Below are positions 6,278 through 14,705 of a stretch of DNA of 24,970 nt, in pieces (positions within the stretch are counted from its first letter, which is position 1; every line of letters starts with the position of its first letter). The translations under genes and the position numbers were made by a program. A model generated the notes under the pieces. It had not been told where the DNA came from. It was given only the letters and a program-made list of their open reading frames with translations, and searched no databases. The stretch is from IMG/VR virus record IMGVR_UViG_3300049203_000061, positions 1-24,970 of that record; one strand, written 5' to 3'. Origin of the DNA: a virus.

Positions 6278-8557
6278 TTATTGTGGTTGTGCTGCGACTG
6301 GTGCCGGACCGGCCGGCGGTTGATCTGGTGCGGGTGCCGCCGCCTGCGGCGGGATGCCCTGCGCGGCGGCCGGCGGCAGGTTCAGCGGCACAGGCAGGCC
6401 ACCTTGCCATCCGCCCTGCTGCAAGAGCCCGTCGCCCACGCGAGCGATCGTCGGCGCCTGGATCGCCTGCGTGGCGGCGCTCATCGCGCTGTTCGCTGCG
6501 GTCATGTTGTTGTTGAGCATGACGGAGCGCGCCACATCGACGTCCGCGTGCTTCTTGGCCGCGCTGGCTTCCTTGTCCGCGATGTTGGCCGCCTGCTCAC
6601 GCATGGCCAGTTCGGCTTGAGCCTGAGCCATCTGCGCCTGCTGCGCCTTGGCCTGCTCGGCCGCCATGTCCTCGGGCGTCGGCTCCAGCGCGTCCGGGTC
6701 CTTCTGGCCGTTGATCGAGCGAATGCGCTTGACGAGTTCTTCGCGGTTCTCGATGTCCAGCGTGTCGGCCCACAGGTCCAGTATCTGGACGGTGATCTCG
6801 GGCGGCAGGCGGGTCATGAGTTCGCCCAGTTGCTCGTTCGACGCCTGGCGCATGGTGGCGCGCCAATCCGCCTCGGATACGATGAAGTCGGCCTTGGACC
6901 GCGTGATGTCGTTTTCCGGCAGGCCGTCGTTCATGGTGACGAACTCGGGCACGCCGCGCATGTTGGTGACGCGGAACTGCTTTTCCTCGGTGGCGAACTG
7001 TTCGACCAGCGACAGTTTCTTCTCGCCGTGGATCTGGTGTGCCAGGCGCAGGTTGTCGAACGGGCCGGACGTGGTGAGCGAGCCCTGCTCTTGTCTCGCC
7101 TGCACGGCCACGCCGGATGTCGCATTGGTCTTGCGGCCCATGAGTTCGTCGGTGACGCCGCCCACCTGCTGGATCATGCCGACGTCGTGCGCCAGCATCT
7201 GCATGTGCGCCTGATCCATGCCGCGTTCGGAATCGGTCTTGATCCGGCCCAGACCGCCCTGAGCGAGCCGCACCACGCCATCCGGACGGTTCACTTCCGT
7301 CATGAACTCGTCCGGCTTCATGTCGGGCGACAGGGCACCGTCCTCGATGTAGACCTTGTTCGTGTTCAGGATGTGCAGCGCCTTCGATGCGCGCTTGTTC
7401 ACGCCGTCCTGGATCGGGCGCAGGTTGCGCACAAAGCCGTAGGGCGCGCCGTTGCGGCCGCGTCTAAAACACCAGATCGGCGTCAGGCTGAACCCGTTGT
7501 GGCGGTAGATCGACGGGCCTTCGTGGATCAGGAAGGAGGGCGTCATGATGGCCACGCGCATGCGCATCATCGGCTTCGTGACGGTCGTGGCCATGCCCAG
7601 GTCGATCTGCTCCTGATGGCGCGGGTCGTTCTCGTCGAAGATCTGGCCGTTGAACGGGCCGCCGCGCAGCTTCTTGACGTCCTCGGGATTGCGGTATTCG
7701 GCCTGGATCAGACGCACGCGGCGGCGCTTGAACTCGGACAGGCTGCGGCCGGTCGCCGTCTCGCGGTCGGCCTCGGCGCCATCCATCGCCGGGTCGCCGT
7801 CCACGCCGTCGTAGCCGGTCAGCACCGTGGATTCCTGCACCGAACGAGAAATCTTGTCGGCCGCGCCGGGGATGTGCTTGAACATGGCAATGGCCACGTC
7901 CTCATCGACCCAGCGGATGCGAAAGCGGTAGCGGTGGTCGTCGTCGGTGATCTTGCTGCCGGCCGAATCATAGATAACATTGCGCCAACTTTCGCTGCGC
8001 TCGTAGATCGGTTCGCCGTCGTCCTCGTCCTGCAGGCCGCATTCGAGCCAGCCCACGCCCACCTTGGCGGAATCCTCGAACGCGGACGAGCGGTGAAAAC
8101 CCGCATAGTTCACGTCCGACAGGTACTTCATGTATTTCGATTTGCGCTCGGCCGGCTTGGCGTCTTCCTTCCCGCGCGGCAGGATCTTGTCGTCGGTGCG
8201 CCCGCGCTTCTCGCTGCCAAAAATCCAGTTCAGCGTGACGGCCAGCACGTTATAGGTCGTGGCCGGCTGGCCGCGCTCGTGCAGGATGGCGAGGTCTTCT
8301 TCGGACAACTGGATGCCGTCGTAGTAATCCTCGTCCAGCGCCTGCTCGTAGCGGTTGTCGGCCTGGATGTCCAGTTCGCGCCGGTAGAACGACATCAGTT
8401 TCAGATGCAGTTCTTCGAGCCGTTCTTCCTCCAGGCGCGCGGCGCTGCCTTCTTCGGTTTCAGGAAAGAGGGCGGCGTCTTTGGCTACGCCGCGGTCGGC
8501 TGGGGCCGCCTTGACCAGCTTGTTCCGCTTTGGATCGGTAAAGTCAAGGCTTTCCAT
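6278..8557 (-). CDS. Portal protein, P22-type
   Basis: A 759-aa protein matching the large P22-like portal family in length and pattern. The N-terminal third has DIQADNRYEQALDEDYYDGI and an early conserved WIFGSEKRGRTD segment. The middle has WCFRRGRNGAPYGFVRNLRP and the long helix around RASKALHILNTNK. Residues near 470-500 (GRKTNATSGVAVQARQEQGS) form the highly conserved signature of this family. From about residue 630 the protein is a Gln/Ala-rich helix (AEQAKAQQAQMAQAQAELAM) and then a Pro/Ala/Gln tail, in the position of the P22 barrel. It forms the dodecameric DNA channel at one capsid vertex and docks the terminase. GGAG lies 6 bases before the ATG. Confidence 0.92.
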   Translation of the reverse strand: MESLDFTDPKRNKLVKAAPADRGVAKDAALFPETEEGSAARLEEERLEELHLKLMSFYRRELDIQADNRYEQALDEDYYDGIQLSEEDLAILHERGQPATTYNVLAVTLNWIFGSEKRGRTDDKILPRGKEDAKPAERKSKYMKYLSDVNYAGFHRSSAFEDSAKVGVGWLECGLQDEDDGEPIYERSESWRNVIYDSAGSKITDDDHRYRFRIRWVDEDVAIAMFKHIPGAADKISRSVQESTVLTGYDGVDGDPAMDGAEADRETATGRSLSEFKRRRVRLIQAEYRNPEDVKKLRGGPFNGQIFDENDPRHQEQIDLGMATTVTKPMMRMRVAIMTPSFLIHEGPSIYRHNGFSLTPIWCFRRGRNGAPYGFVRNLRPIQDGVNKRASKALHILNTNKVYIEDGALSPDMKPDEFMTEVNRPDGVVRLAQGGLGRIKTDSERGMDQAHMQMLAHDVGMIQQVGGVTDELMGRKTNATSGVAVQARQEQGSLTTSGPFDNLRLAHQIHGEKKLSLVEQFATEEKQFRVTNMRGVPEFVTMNDGLPENDITRSKADFIVSEADWRATMRQASNEQLGELMTRLPPEITVQILDLWADTLDIENREELVKRIRSINGQKDPDALEPTPEDMAAEQAKAQQAQMAQAQAELAMREQAANIADKEASAAKKHADVDVARSVMLNNNMTAANSAMSAATQAIQAPTIARVGDGLLQQGGWQGGLPVPLNLPPAAAQGIPPQAAAPAPDQPPAGPAPVAAQPQ

Positions 8558-8575
8558 GCTTCTCCGCTTTCAGGT

Positions 8576-9031
8576 TCAGGCTTGCGCCAGAGGTTTGTAG
8601 TCGACGACTTCGACCGTGCGCCGCGTGCCGTCGTCAAACGAGAACGTGGCGTCGGCCGTGATGATCGAACTCATCGGGTTGTTCGGCATCTTGATCAGGT
8701 CGCCCAAGTGCGAATTCACCAACTCGGCCACCTTCATCGCATTCGACATGCAGTCTTCCATTCCCAGCATGTACAGAAATTCCTTCGACATGCGGGCGAG
8801 GTAGGCCGCGCCGTTGTGCTCAGGATTGTACCGCCAAGCACTTGACAATGCTATACAGCAAGGTTTGAAGTTGCCGCGCCGACGGTAGCGTGGGACGATG
8901 ACGAGGCAAGGCTCGTAGTCCTGCTGGTCGGCGTTGTAAATCCACGAGCCTATGATCACGAGGTCGCCGGATGGGCGCATGAAGTTGTAGCGCGTGAGGT
9001 CGAGCGCCGGGATGCGGGCTGGCTGGTTCAC
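8576..9031 (-). CDS. Conserved phage protein of unknown function
   Basis: A 151-aa protein beginning at a GTG that overlaps the previous stop as GTGA. The sequence includes TRYNFMRPSGDLVIIGSWIY, YEPCLVIVPRYRRRG and a helical section FLYMLGMEDCMSNAMKVAEL. I do not recognise the family. It lies between terminase and portal, where phages often carry small non-essential genes. No signal peptide, membrane segment or catalytic motif is visible. Confidence 0.68.
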   Translation of the reverse strand: MNQPARIPALDLTRYNFMRPSGDLVIIGSWIYNADQQDYEPCLVIVPRYRRRGNFKPCCIALSSAWRYNPEHNGAAYLARMSKEFLYMLGMEDCMSNAMKVAELVNSHLGDLIKMPNNPMSSIITADATFSFDDGTRRTVEVVDYKPLAQA

Positions 9032-9336
9032 TTACCGCCCCCATTCACGATGTACTTCACGTACTCACGAGCGGCTTTCAGCACATCGCCATGCCCCTCC
9101 AGGTGCGTCGTGCGCAGTGCCATATCCAGCGCCTGCGCGCGGATCTCTGGCCTGGCGTTGCAATACTCGGGCAGGATGGGCAGCACATGCTCGGAATCGA
9201 CGATCGACAGGTCCGGCCCGATGTCGAAGGCATAGCGCACCTTGTCGCCCACGAACTGGATGCCAGCCACGCGGGCGGTGATGGTGACGAGGTCGCCGAT
9301 ATTGTGGCGGGACGGCAGGGTGATGTCGTTGCTCAT
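9028..9336 (-). CDS. Small phage protein of unknown function
   Basis: A 102-aa protein (MSNDITLPSRHNIGDLVTIT). The first half looks like a compact beta domain (GDLVTITARVAGIQFVGDKV followed by RYAFDIG). That pattern is seen in small phage proteins which describe a property plus its valid range, but it is not a named family I can assign. The second half is helical. AAGGAG lies upstream, and its ATG overlaps the stop of a 23-codon ORF as ATGA. Confidence 0.68.
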   Translation of the reverse strand: MSNDITLPSRHNIGDLVTITARVAGIQFVGDKVRYAFDIGPDLSIVDSEHVLPILPEYCNARPEIRAQALDMALRTTHLEGHGDVLKAAREYVKYIVNGGGK

Positions 9337-9404
9337 TGCGTTTCTCCTTGGTTGTCGTTCTGTTCGCGCTCGTTGTCGCGGCGCGGGCGGATTGCGTGGT
9401 CCAT
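9333..9404 (-). CDS. Possible 23-codon coupled mini-ORF
   Basis: The peptide starts MDHAIRPRRDNEREQN and ends with TGA overlapping the next ATG. An AAAAGG site sits at good distance before its own ATG. The peptide is strongly charged, with no hydrophobic core, so it may serve to couple translation rather than act as a protein. Evidence is only the ribosome site and the ATGA junction. Confidence 0.4.
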   Translation of the reverse strand: MDHAIRPRRDNEREQNDNQGETQ

Positions 9405-9415
9405 TGCTTACCTTT

Positions 9416-9697
9416 TTAATAAGTGCTGATGTGCTGGTATTCGGCGCTGAATTTGTCTTCGTCCATGACGGTCAGGCCGTGTTCGCTGCGGACAACCCAT
9501 TGGCCGTCGCGCACCTCTACTGCTCCAGCATCTCCGTCCCTGTAAATTCGAACCAGAATCCCGGCGCCGCGAAAATCGACATTTGCTGTGCGTTTCTTGG
9601 AATCGTCTTGCAGTACGAAGTGGAACAGGGCTCGCAGGTCGTCCAGTCCCGCGAAGTGGAACGCTTCGAACACTGGCTGTCTTGGGATGACTTTCAT
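9416..9697 (-). CDS. Small phage protein (MKVI-R-PV type)
   Basis: A 93-aa protein starting MKVIPRQPVFEAFHFAG. I chose the ATG at 9697 because AAGGAG lies at ideal distance, whereas upstream in-frame starts would lie inside the large terminase gene. Proteins beginning MKVI-R-PV followed by an aromatic-rich strand and ending with WVV..E.G...MDEDKF..EYQ are frequent in proteobacterial phages, with no established role. Here that ending is seen as GQWVVRSEHGLTVMDEDKFS. It probably folds as a small beta-rich domain. Confidence 0.75.
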   Translation of the reverse strand: MKVIPRQPVFEAFHFAGLDDLRALFHFVLQDDSKKRTANVDFRGAGILVRIYRDGDAGAVEVRDGQWVVRSEHGLTVMDEDKFSAEYQHISTY

Positions 9698-9720
9698 GGT
9701 TTTCTCCTTGTGGTTTTGGT

Positions 9721-11280
9721 CTACCCGGCCCGCCATGAGCCGGTGCTCTTGCGCTTCCAACTGCCACCAGCCTGCTCGCGGTAGCCTTGAGCGTGCTGTC
9801 GCAGGGCGTCGGCCGCCTCGGTATGGATGTCTTTCAGCGGCGTATCGGTGAAACATTGCGTTTGCATGTTCCATTTTTTCTTGTACATCTCGATGTGGAC
9901 GATGCCTTCCTTGCATCCTTCCTCGTCGAACCAGTAGGACGAGAAGGCATCGCGCGTCGCTTGGATTCCGTGCTGAAGCTCAGCCACACGCGGCACGATG
10001 ACGATGTTGCGCAGGCCCAGGTTGGTCAGCATCTGTTCTGGTGACTTGCTCTCATCCTCGCCTTGGCGGACGTGATTGCCGTCGTGGGGCAGGAAGTGCT
10101 GACCCCATACCCAGCCGGTTTCCTGCATCTTCCTGACGAAGTGCGCATACGGCTCACCCCATCCCTCAATGAACTTGATGAAGTGGTTGCGCAGGCCAAC
10201 GCGCTGGTGGAACCAGATCGCGGTGCCGTCGCTGTGGCCGATGTCCCAGAACGTGTTGACTGGGATGCCTGGCATGTAGGGCACCTTCGTGAACCGCTTT
10301 TCCTTCCGCGCCTTGGCGATCTGGACAGCGTAATAGGTGCCGGCCGTCGACTGCTGGAATGCCTCTTCCGGCGTGGACGGGTATTCCTGCCACATCTTCG
10401 ATTCTTCGCCGGCGAAGTCGTTGTCGCGGGTCGAGATCCACCACGCGCGCTGCGCCGGACTGATCGTCTTGCCAATCTTGGCCTCGATCTGGTCGAAATA
10501 CTCGTGGTCACGGTCGGAGATGATGACGCCAGCCGGGTCGATCTGGTATTCGTCGGCATCGTGCCACGGGAAGAAGTGGAACCGATATTCCTTGGGGGTC
10601 AGTTCCTTCCCAGCCTGCATCAGTGCCTCGGCGCGCTGGCTCATCTTGTAGAACGCGCCGTCGCGCCCCTCGGCGGTCGACTCGATGAAGATCACGCCGC
10701 TGTTCGGAACAGCCGGGATCGTACCGGTGATAACCTCTTCGGCCCGGTGCGGAAACTTGGCGCAGATCTTCCCGAACTCGGAGATGTGCAGGTAATGGAT
10801 CGTGTCCGAACGCATCGACGTGCCAACCGTCAGCACGGAGCCATTTGCCAGTTCCATTTCGTGTGCGTTGCACGTTACCAGTGGCACGGTCGCCTTGAGC
10901 ACGTCCGGCAGGCGGTCATAGGCGAACTTGATCTTCTTGAACACTTTCAATGCCGCATCGTCCGTGTGCGCGATGACGCCACAGCGCACGTTCGGCGTGA
11001 ACAGCGCATAGTCCAAGAACAGAATCTGGATCAGCGTCGTGAAGCCCAACTGCCGCGCCTTAAGGATGATGTTCCGGTGGTGCAGCTTCTTTAACAGCCG
11101 TCGCTGGTAGCGGTTCGGCTTGAAGCGTACAACCAGCCCTTCATCGTCCTCGTTATCGCTCTCGGCCTTGGTCTTGATCCAGTACAGGTTCGACAGGCGC
11201 CACATTGGATCGGACATTGCCGCCGCGAATTGCGCCGACGTCATTTCTTCAATGGGCGGCAATGCCACGGCCTGGATCAT
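9721..11280 (-). CDS. terL: Terminase large subunit
   Basis: A 519-aa packaging motor. The ATPase domain has the degenerate Walker A ARQLGFTT (residues 75-82), a Walker B region IHYLHISEFG (161-170) with the catalytic glutamate at 168, and the coupling motif IESTAEG (199-205). The C-terminal RNase H-like nuclease is marked by FWDIGHSDGTAIW with D346, by FLPHDG with D400, and by EAADAL with D491; these three acidic residues fit the metal-binding set. It cuts concatemeric DNA and pumps it through the portal. The ATG overlaps the small terminase stop as ATGA. The Walker B block uses the I-S-E form common in this subgroup. Confidence 0.95.
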   Translation of the reverse strand: MIQAVALPPIEEMTSAQFAAAMSDPMWRLSNLYWIKTKAESDNEDDEGLVVRFKPNRYQRRLLKKLHHRNIILKARQLGFTTLIQILFLDYALFTPNVRCGVIAHTDDAALKVFKKIKFAYDRLPDVLKATVPLVTCNAHEMELANGSVLTVGTSMRSDTIHYLHISEFGKICAKFPHRAEEVITGTIPAVPNSGVIFIESTAEGRDGAFYKMSQRAEALMQAGKELTPKEYRFHFFPWHDADEYQIDPAGVIISDRDHEYFDQIEAKIGKTISPAQRAWWISTRDNDFAGEESKMWQEYPSTPEEAFQQSTAGTYYAVQIAKARKEKRFTKVPYMPGIPVNTFWDIGHSDGTAIWFHQRVGLRNHFIKFIEGWGEPYAHFVRKMQETGWVWGQHFLPHDGNHVRQGEDESKSPEQMLTNLGLRNIVIVPRVAELQHGIQATRDAFSSYWFDEEGCKEGIVHIEMYKKKWNMQTQCFTDTPLKDIHTEAADALRQHAQGYREQAGGSWKRKSTGSWRAG

Positions 11281-11966
11281 TCGTCATCCTCGGGCGCTGC
11301 GACCGGGCGCAGCGTCTTGCCGGACAACTGATGCATGAAGTCGGCCAACGGGTTGGCCGGAGTTTCCGTTTCAGTCTTGATGCCGTACGCCTCGCGCTCC
11401 ATCGAAACCAGTACGCGTAGGGTTTCGGCCAGCTTCTTCATGCTATCAACGCGGCCCGGAAGGCTCATGGTCCTGTCGAATGCATCCAACAGCTTCTGGC
11501 GGCGGCGCTCGGCGGCCTTGTCGGCAGGGTCGTCGCCATAGATTGGCGGCCCAATGACGAGTTCTGCCAATTCCTCGAACTGGTCCTGATTCCATGTCTG
11601 GCTTTCCAGTTCGCGCAGCATCTCGATGGCGAGCGCCCGATTGCGTGCGATGTCAGTCCGGTGAGCCATGCGGACATCTGCAATACGCACGGCATTGGCC
11701 TCGACGATCACTCGATCAGTTTCCACGCGTTCCTTGGAAACCTCCTTGGAAACCTCGCGTTTGGATACCAGCGCGTCTGCCTTGGCCTGAATCTTCGCCT
11801 TGAGGTCACGCTCCCATCCGTCCCTCTTGGCGCGCTTGTTGATTGCGGCATGCGTGATGCCTTGCGACGCGGCGATCTCGCGCACGGAAAGCAGCCCAGC
11901 GCGATAGTCGCGCTCGATCAGCTCCCAGTCCACCTCCTTGCGCGGTGACTTATCGTTCTCTGCCAT
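11277..11966 (-). CDS. terS: Terminase small subunit
   Basis: A 229-aa protein with an N-terminal helix-turn-helix at about residues 24-50 (GLLSVREIAASQGITHAAIN, then KRAKRDGWERD), the pattern typical of phage small terminases that recognise the packaging site. A charged helical middle follows (residues 55-130), then a C-terminal section ending DFMHQLSGKTLRPVA that may contact the large subunit or portal. It is immediately upstream of and overlaps terL. The ribosome site is modest (CAGGG). Confidence comes from both the motif and the position. Confidence 0.9.
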   Translation of the reverse strand: MAENDKSPRKEVDWELIERDYRAGLLSVREIAASQGITHAAINKRAKRDGWERDLKAKIQAKADALVSKREVSKEVSKERVETDRVIVEANAVRIADVRMAHRTDIARNRALAIEMLRELESQTWNQDQFEELAELVIGPPIYGDDPADKAAERRRQKLLDAFDRTMSLPGRVDSMKKLAETLRVLVSMEREAYGIKTETETPANPLADFMHQLSGKTLRPVAAPEDDE

Positions 11967-12010
11967 GTGATGCCCTGCTATGGAATGATGTGTTGCGGAA
12001 TGCTAACACG

Positions 12011-12310
12011 TTACATGCCGTTAGGAAACATGGAGGCTTCGCCGCTCCTGGCGGTGCCGTCCAGGTTCAATGGGACCTTCGTGCGGCGGCTGGCGATGCC
12101 AATCTCGTTGCAGATGATCAGGTTGACGCGGCCGTCGTCGTGCACGTGGCAGATGTCGGCGCGGAAGGGCTGGTTGTGGTCGTGGGTCTTTTCGCACTGC
12201 AGGGGCCAGTAGTGGACGATCTGGCCGACTTGCGGGGCGCGGCGCCTGGCTTGATATTCGGCTTCTAGGGCGGCGCTGTACTTTTCGAGAGATAGATCAG
12301 GGGATGGCAT
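12011..12310 (-). CDS. Conserved small phage protein of unknown function
   Basis: A 99-aa protein (MPSPDLSLEKYSAALEAEYQ). After a short helix it has VGQIVHYWPL, ADICHVHDDGRVNLIICNE and a final TKVPLNLDG segment. This arrangement of a barrel-like strand set with an HDDGRVNL turn recurs in small phage proteins, but no function is known to me. GGAG lies 7 bases before the ATG. It is the last small gene before the packaging genes. Confidence 0.7.
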   Translation of the reverse strand: MPSPDLSLEKYSAALEAEYQARRRAPQVGQIVHYWPLQCEKTHDHNQPFRADICHVHDDGRVNLIICNEIGIASRRTKVPLNLDGTARSGEASMFPNGM

Positions 12311-12357
12311 TTCAGGACTCCGTTATTGTTCTGAAACGCCATCGTATTGCCTTTCCT

Positions 12358-12387
12358 CAGTGCATTGGTTGCTACCGAGATACACTG
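12358..12387 (-). other. Hairpin between the 59-aa and 99-aa genes
   Basis: CAGTGTAT and ATGCACTG can form an 8-bp stem (one G-U pair) with a 14-base loop, starting 4 bases after a stop codon. There is no U-run, so it is not a clear terminator; it could be an mRNA processing or stability element. No convincing promoter was seen in this 80-base gap. Confidence 0.35.
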
Positions 12388-12390
12388 TTC

Positions 12391-12570
12391 CTATTCTTTC
12401 TCCTTGTCACGTGCGCGCGAGCGGCGGTCGCCCTTGCGGCGGTCTTCCTGCCCGGCCGGCAAGTCCACCTTCGCGCGGCGGCGGTCCGGCCCGTATTTCG
12501 CCTGCTGCTCGCGCAAGCTGATCTGCGCATCGATCACCTTGAACAGCGCCTCCATCTTTTCGTCCTTCAT
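12391..12570 (-). CDS. Small highly charged protein, unknown function
   Basis: A 59-aa protein starting MKDEKMEALFKVIDAQISLR. It has an acidic/amphipathic N-terminal helix and a strongly basic second half with repeated DRR units (GPDRRRAKV, EDRRKGDRRSRARDK). Such a charge pattern suggests nucleic acid binding or a partner-binding helix, but this is inference. AAGGAG lies 9 bases before the ATG. It stands alone between the helix-turn-helix genes and the packaging module. Confidence 0.6.
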   Translation of the reverse strand: MKDEKMEALFKVIDAQISLREQQAKYGPDRRRAKVDLPAGQEDRRKGDRRSRARDKEKE

Positions 12571-12614
12571 GGTGCATAGCTCCTTGGGATGTGCCGGACG
12601 CGCCGCCGGCGGGC

Positions 12615-12800
12615 TTATTGCTTTTCGTTATTCTCCTTCTTCGCGTCGCGCTGCGCCATCAGTTCGCGGCATTCGCGGCTGTTGTACAGCGCCGAGGGCG
12701 TCAGGCCGTTGGCTTTCGCGGCCTGGTAGCGGGTCAGCGTCGGGTCGGCGCGCAGCATGGCGATCGCGCGCGCCACCTGCTCGCTTTGGCGTGCGCTCAC
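12615..12800 (-). CDS. Small helix-turn-helix protein
   Basis: A 61-aa protein with a GTG start that overlaps the previous stop as GTGA. Residues about 22-42 (LTRYQAAKANGLTPSALYNS) read as a helix-turn-helix of the kind found in transposase-like and small phage regulators, preceded by a helix (QSEQVARAIAMLRADP) and followed by a charged tail. It probably binds DNA. It is encoded directly after another winged-helix protein near the switch from accessory to packaging genes, so a regulatory role is possible. Confidence 0.7.
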   Translation of the reverse strand: MSARQSEQVARAIAMLRADPTLTRYQAAKANGLTPSALYNSRECRELMAQRDAKKENNEKQ

Positions 12801-13252
12801 GCGGCCCCCAGGGTGAAAAGCCAGTGGTTCGGCGCCTGGCGCAGGCGCTGCACGGTGTCGTCGGCCTGCGCAAGGCGCACGTGCTTGACGTAGCGCTCGT
12901 CGAACTTCTTGCCGGCCTGCGCGTTCGTGATGGCGCGCGTCACGTTCTTGCGCCAGCGCTTGCTGTAGTAACCGGGCGGCTTCTCGGTCGGTGCTGGAAC
13001 GTCCTCGCCCGGCCCAGCGAACCAGACGGCGGCCGGGTTGCCCACGGTCGGGTTCCACTTGCCGACATGCGCCATGCCGTCGGCGCGCAGCTTGCGCAGG
13101 TGCTTGCAGATGGTCGGCTCCCACATGCCGGTCTTTTCCGCGATGTAGGCGACCGTGCCGCGCCGCCCGCGCTTCATCTTCGCCCAGGTCTTCGCCTCGG
13201 GCTCCAGCAGCAGGGCGCGCACTTCCTCGATTCGGCTCGGGACTGGCATCAT
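12797..13252 (-). CDS. Winged helix-turn-helix DNA-binding protein
   Basis: A 151-aa protein; I chose the ATG at 13252 that overlaps the upstream stop as ATGA, and longer in-frame starts would sit inside the preceding gene. Residues about 32-68 (GTVAYIAEKTGMWEPTICKH followed by LRKLRADGMAHVGKW) fit a winged helix-turn-helix. Next comes a segment NPAAVWFAGPGEDVPAP and a basic C-terminal half (YYSKRWRKNVTRAI). It likely acts as a transcription factor or replication accessory protein; which of these cannot be decided from sequence. The HTH gene next to it is translationally coupled. Confidence 0.7.
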   Translation of the reverse strand: MMPVPSRIEEVRALLLEPEAKTWAKMKRGRRGTVAYIAEKTGMWEPTICKHLRKLRADGMAHVGKWNPTVGNPAAVWFAGPGEDVPAPTEKPPGYYSKRWRKNVTRAITNAQAGKKFDERYVKHVRLAQADDTVQRLRQAPNHWLFTLGAA

Positions 13253-13935
13253 TGATCCTTTACGCTGGCGATGATGGCGGCGAGGTTCAGGCTGTTGATG
13301 TTCATGCACTCGAATCCCTGAGTTGCATTTCGTACCGCATCGAACGCCTTTTGCTGCACAGTTTCGGCGATCGCCATGTCGCGCGCGGCGCGGTCGTTGA
13401 ATGCCTTGTCGTGGAGGCTGCACACGGCCCTGTAGTCGTCGATTGTGACCACCTGCCCGTTGTCGATCGCGTGGCGCAGGGCCGCGTTTGCGACGGCTGC
13501 ATGCCCTTCGTCGACGCCACCGAGCGCTTTAACGTATTCAACGTGCAGATCAAAGGCGCTTATCTTCGTCACCGGGTACTGCTTCGCCGGCGCCGGCCAG
13601 CGGCAGTCGCTGAAGCCACGGTCATGCGCGACGACGCTGCATTCGACGCCATGCTGGTTTACGACCTTGTCCCCCACGAACACCGGCTTGCCGTCGATGT
13701 GGCCGAGTGGGGTCATGACAAGATCGCGGCCTTGGGCGCTGGCAAAATCAGCAATCCCGTCAGCGCCCCACGACTCGATGTAGTCGGAGTTGTACTCGGT
13801 GACGTAGCCGATGAGCGGGAATTTTTCATTTACAGCATCCCACTTGAGAATCACGGCAGTCGAACCAGATATGCAGGCATACGGCGCGCCAGCCTTGGCG
13901 TGCTCCAGGTTGAATGGTTTCGTTTCTTTCATCAT
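13249..13935 (-). CDS. Conserved phage protein of unknown function
   Basis: A 228-aa protein starting MMKETKPFNLEHAKAGAPYA. The opening KPFNLEHAKAGAP followed by a Gly-rich beta region is a recurrent N-terminal module in phage accessory proteins, usually unannotated. Residues 75-105 (LGHIDGKPVFVGDKVVNQHG) form a second beta segment of the 'property displayed to user' kind seen in small phage genes. The C-terminal 90 residues are helical. AAGGA precedes the start, which directly follows the upstream stop. Confidence 0.68.
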   Translation of the reverse strand: MMKETKPFNLEHAKAGAPYACISGSTAVILKWDAVNEKFPLIGYVTEYNSDYIESWGADGIADFASAQGRDLVMTPLGHIDGKPVFVGDKVVNQHGVECSVVAHDRGFSDCRWPAPAKQYPVTKISAFDLHVEYVKALGGVDEGHAAVANAALRHAIDNGQVVTIDDYRAVCSLHDKAFNDRAARDMAIAETVQQKAFDAVRNATQGFECMNINSLNLAAIIASVKDQ

Positions 13936-14301
13936 TTATCCTTGTTGTGAATTCATTGCCATGCCGACGCAAGCCGCAGCGCGCAGAATCGTGAGGCGCA
14001 CGTCGAGATCCGGATTGCGGCCGTACATGGTCCAGAAGGGTGGGAATGGCGAATCATCGCCGGGCGTCCAGACAGCGACACCGCGCCGCTTGTCGGCGCC
14101 TGTGTGGTAGCCGAAGTCCACGCGCAGGCCAACGATGCACGCCAACATCATCGAGTCCGATCCGTTATTTCTCGGGTTCCAGATGAAATCGCCGTCCTCG
14201 TTCATCAAGACGAGGAACGCCCCATCGGTTCGGCCTTTCGGCTGTACCTTGAATCCGGCCGCCTTCGCCGCCAACTCCAGCAGTTCGCGGTCGGTGCTCA
14301 T
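13936..14301 (-). CDS. Conserved small phage protein of unknown function
   Basis: A 121-aa protein beginning MSTDRELLELAAKAAGFKV. The start DRELLELAAKAAG, then W-x-P-x-N-G near FIWNPRNNGSDSMMLA and a variable C-terminal part, is a widespread phage accessory pattern without a known role. The ATG overlaps the upstream stop as ATGA. No catalytic or membrane features are visible. Confidence 0.7.
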   Translation of the reverse strand: MSTDRELLELAAKAAGFKVQPKGRTDGAFLVLMNEDGDFIWNPRNNGSDSMMLACIVGLRVDFGYHTGADKRRGVAVWTPGDDSPFPPFWTMYGRNPDLDVRLTILRAAACVGMAMNSQQG

Positions 14302-14705
14302 GGCTCAGTCTCCAGCATCATGTCGGCGTAGTGCCAGCGCCACGCGAAGAACTTCTTCTGGCGCATCTCCTGGCGCCACGCCTCGGCGCGCAGGCGGGCC
14401 GGCTCGAAGCGCTTCCAGAACACCTGGACGTCGTCGCTGGCGGCAGCCGGCGGCAGTGTTCCTTCCTTGATCATGGCGAATTCGGCGCGCTCGGACGCGT
14501 CCCAGTTTTCCGGCACGGCCGGGATCTTCGGCGGCATGTCCTCGACGTCCAAGCGGAACCACTCGGGTGCGTTCGGCGCGTGCGCGGCGTACCACTGACG
14601 AAGCGAGAGCCCGTCTTGAGCGTCCGAGAAAATCCCACCCAGCCCATCAGCCGTAGCCGCGCGCGGAAACGCCGGACCGCCATCCTTGAGCGTGATGGCC
14701 ATCAT
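14298..14705 (-). CDS. Conserved phage accessory protein
   Basis: A 135-aa protein; the ATG at 14705 overlaps the upstream stop as ATGA and is preferred over longer in-frame starts. It has the recurrent phage signature GGPAFPRA, a Gly-rich stretch, then GLSLRQWYAAHAPNAPEW, and ends in WRWHYADMMLETEP. Proteins with this GGPAFP..GLSLR.W.A pattern are common in phages of many Gram-negative hosts and have no assigned function. A charged, Trp-rich insert fills the middle. Confidence 0.72.
   Translation of the reverse strand: MMAITLKDGGPAFPRAATADGLGGIFSDAQDGLSLRQWYAAHAPNAPEWFRLDVEDMPPKIPAVPENWDASERAEFAMIKEGTLPPAAASDDVQVFWKRFEPARLRAEAWRQEMRQKKFFAWRWHYADMMLETEP

Noticed and set aside
946-8845. Very long plus-strand open frames opposite the tailspike, capsid, scaffold and portal genes (up to about 860 codons)
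   Set aside because: They are exact antisense shadows of recognisable minus-strand proteins in GC-rich DNA, have Arg/Ala/Val-biased composition and no ribosome sites or known motifs.
12265-12342. 25-codon minus-strand ORF with AGGAAAGG site in the gap before the 99-aa gene
   Set aside because: It overlaps the real gene for more than half its length and the peptide has no features; a leader role cannot be supported without expression data.
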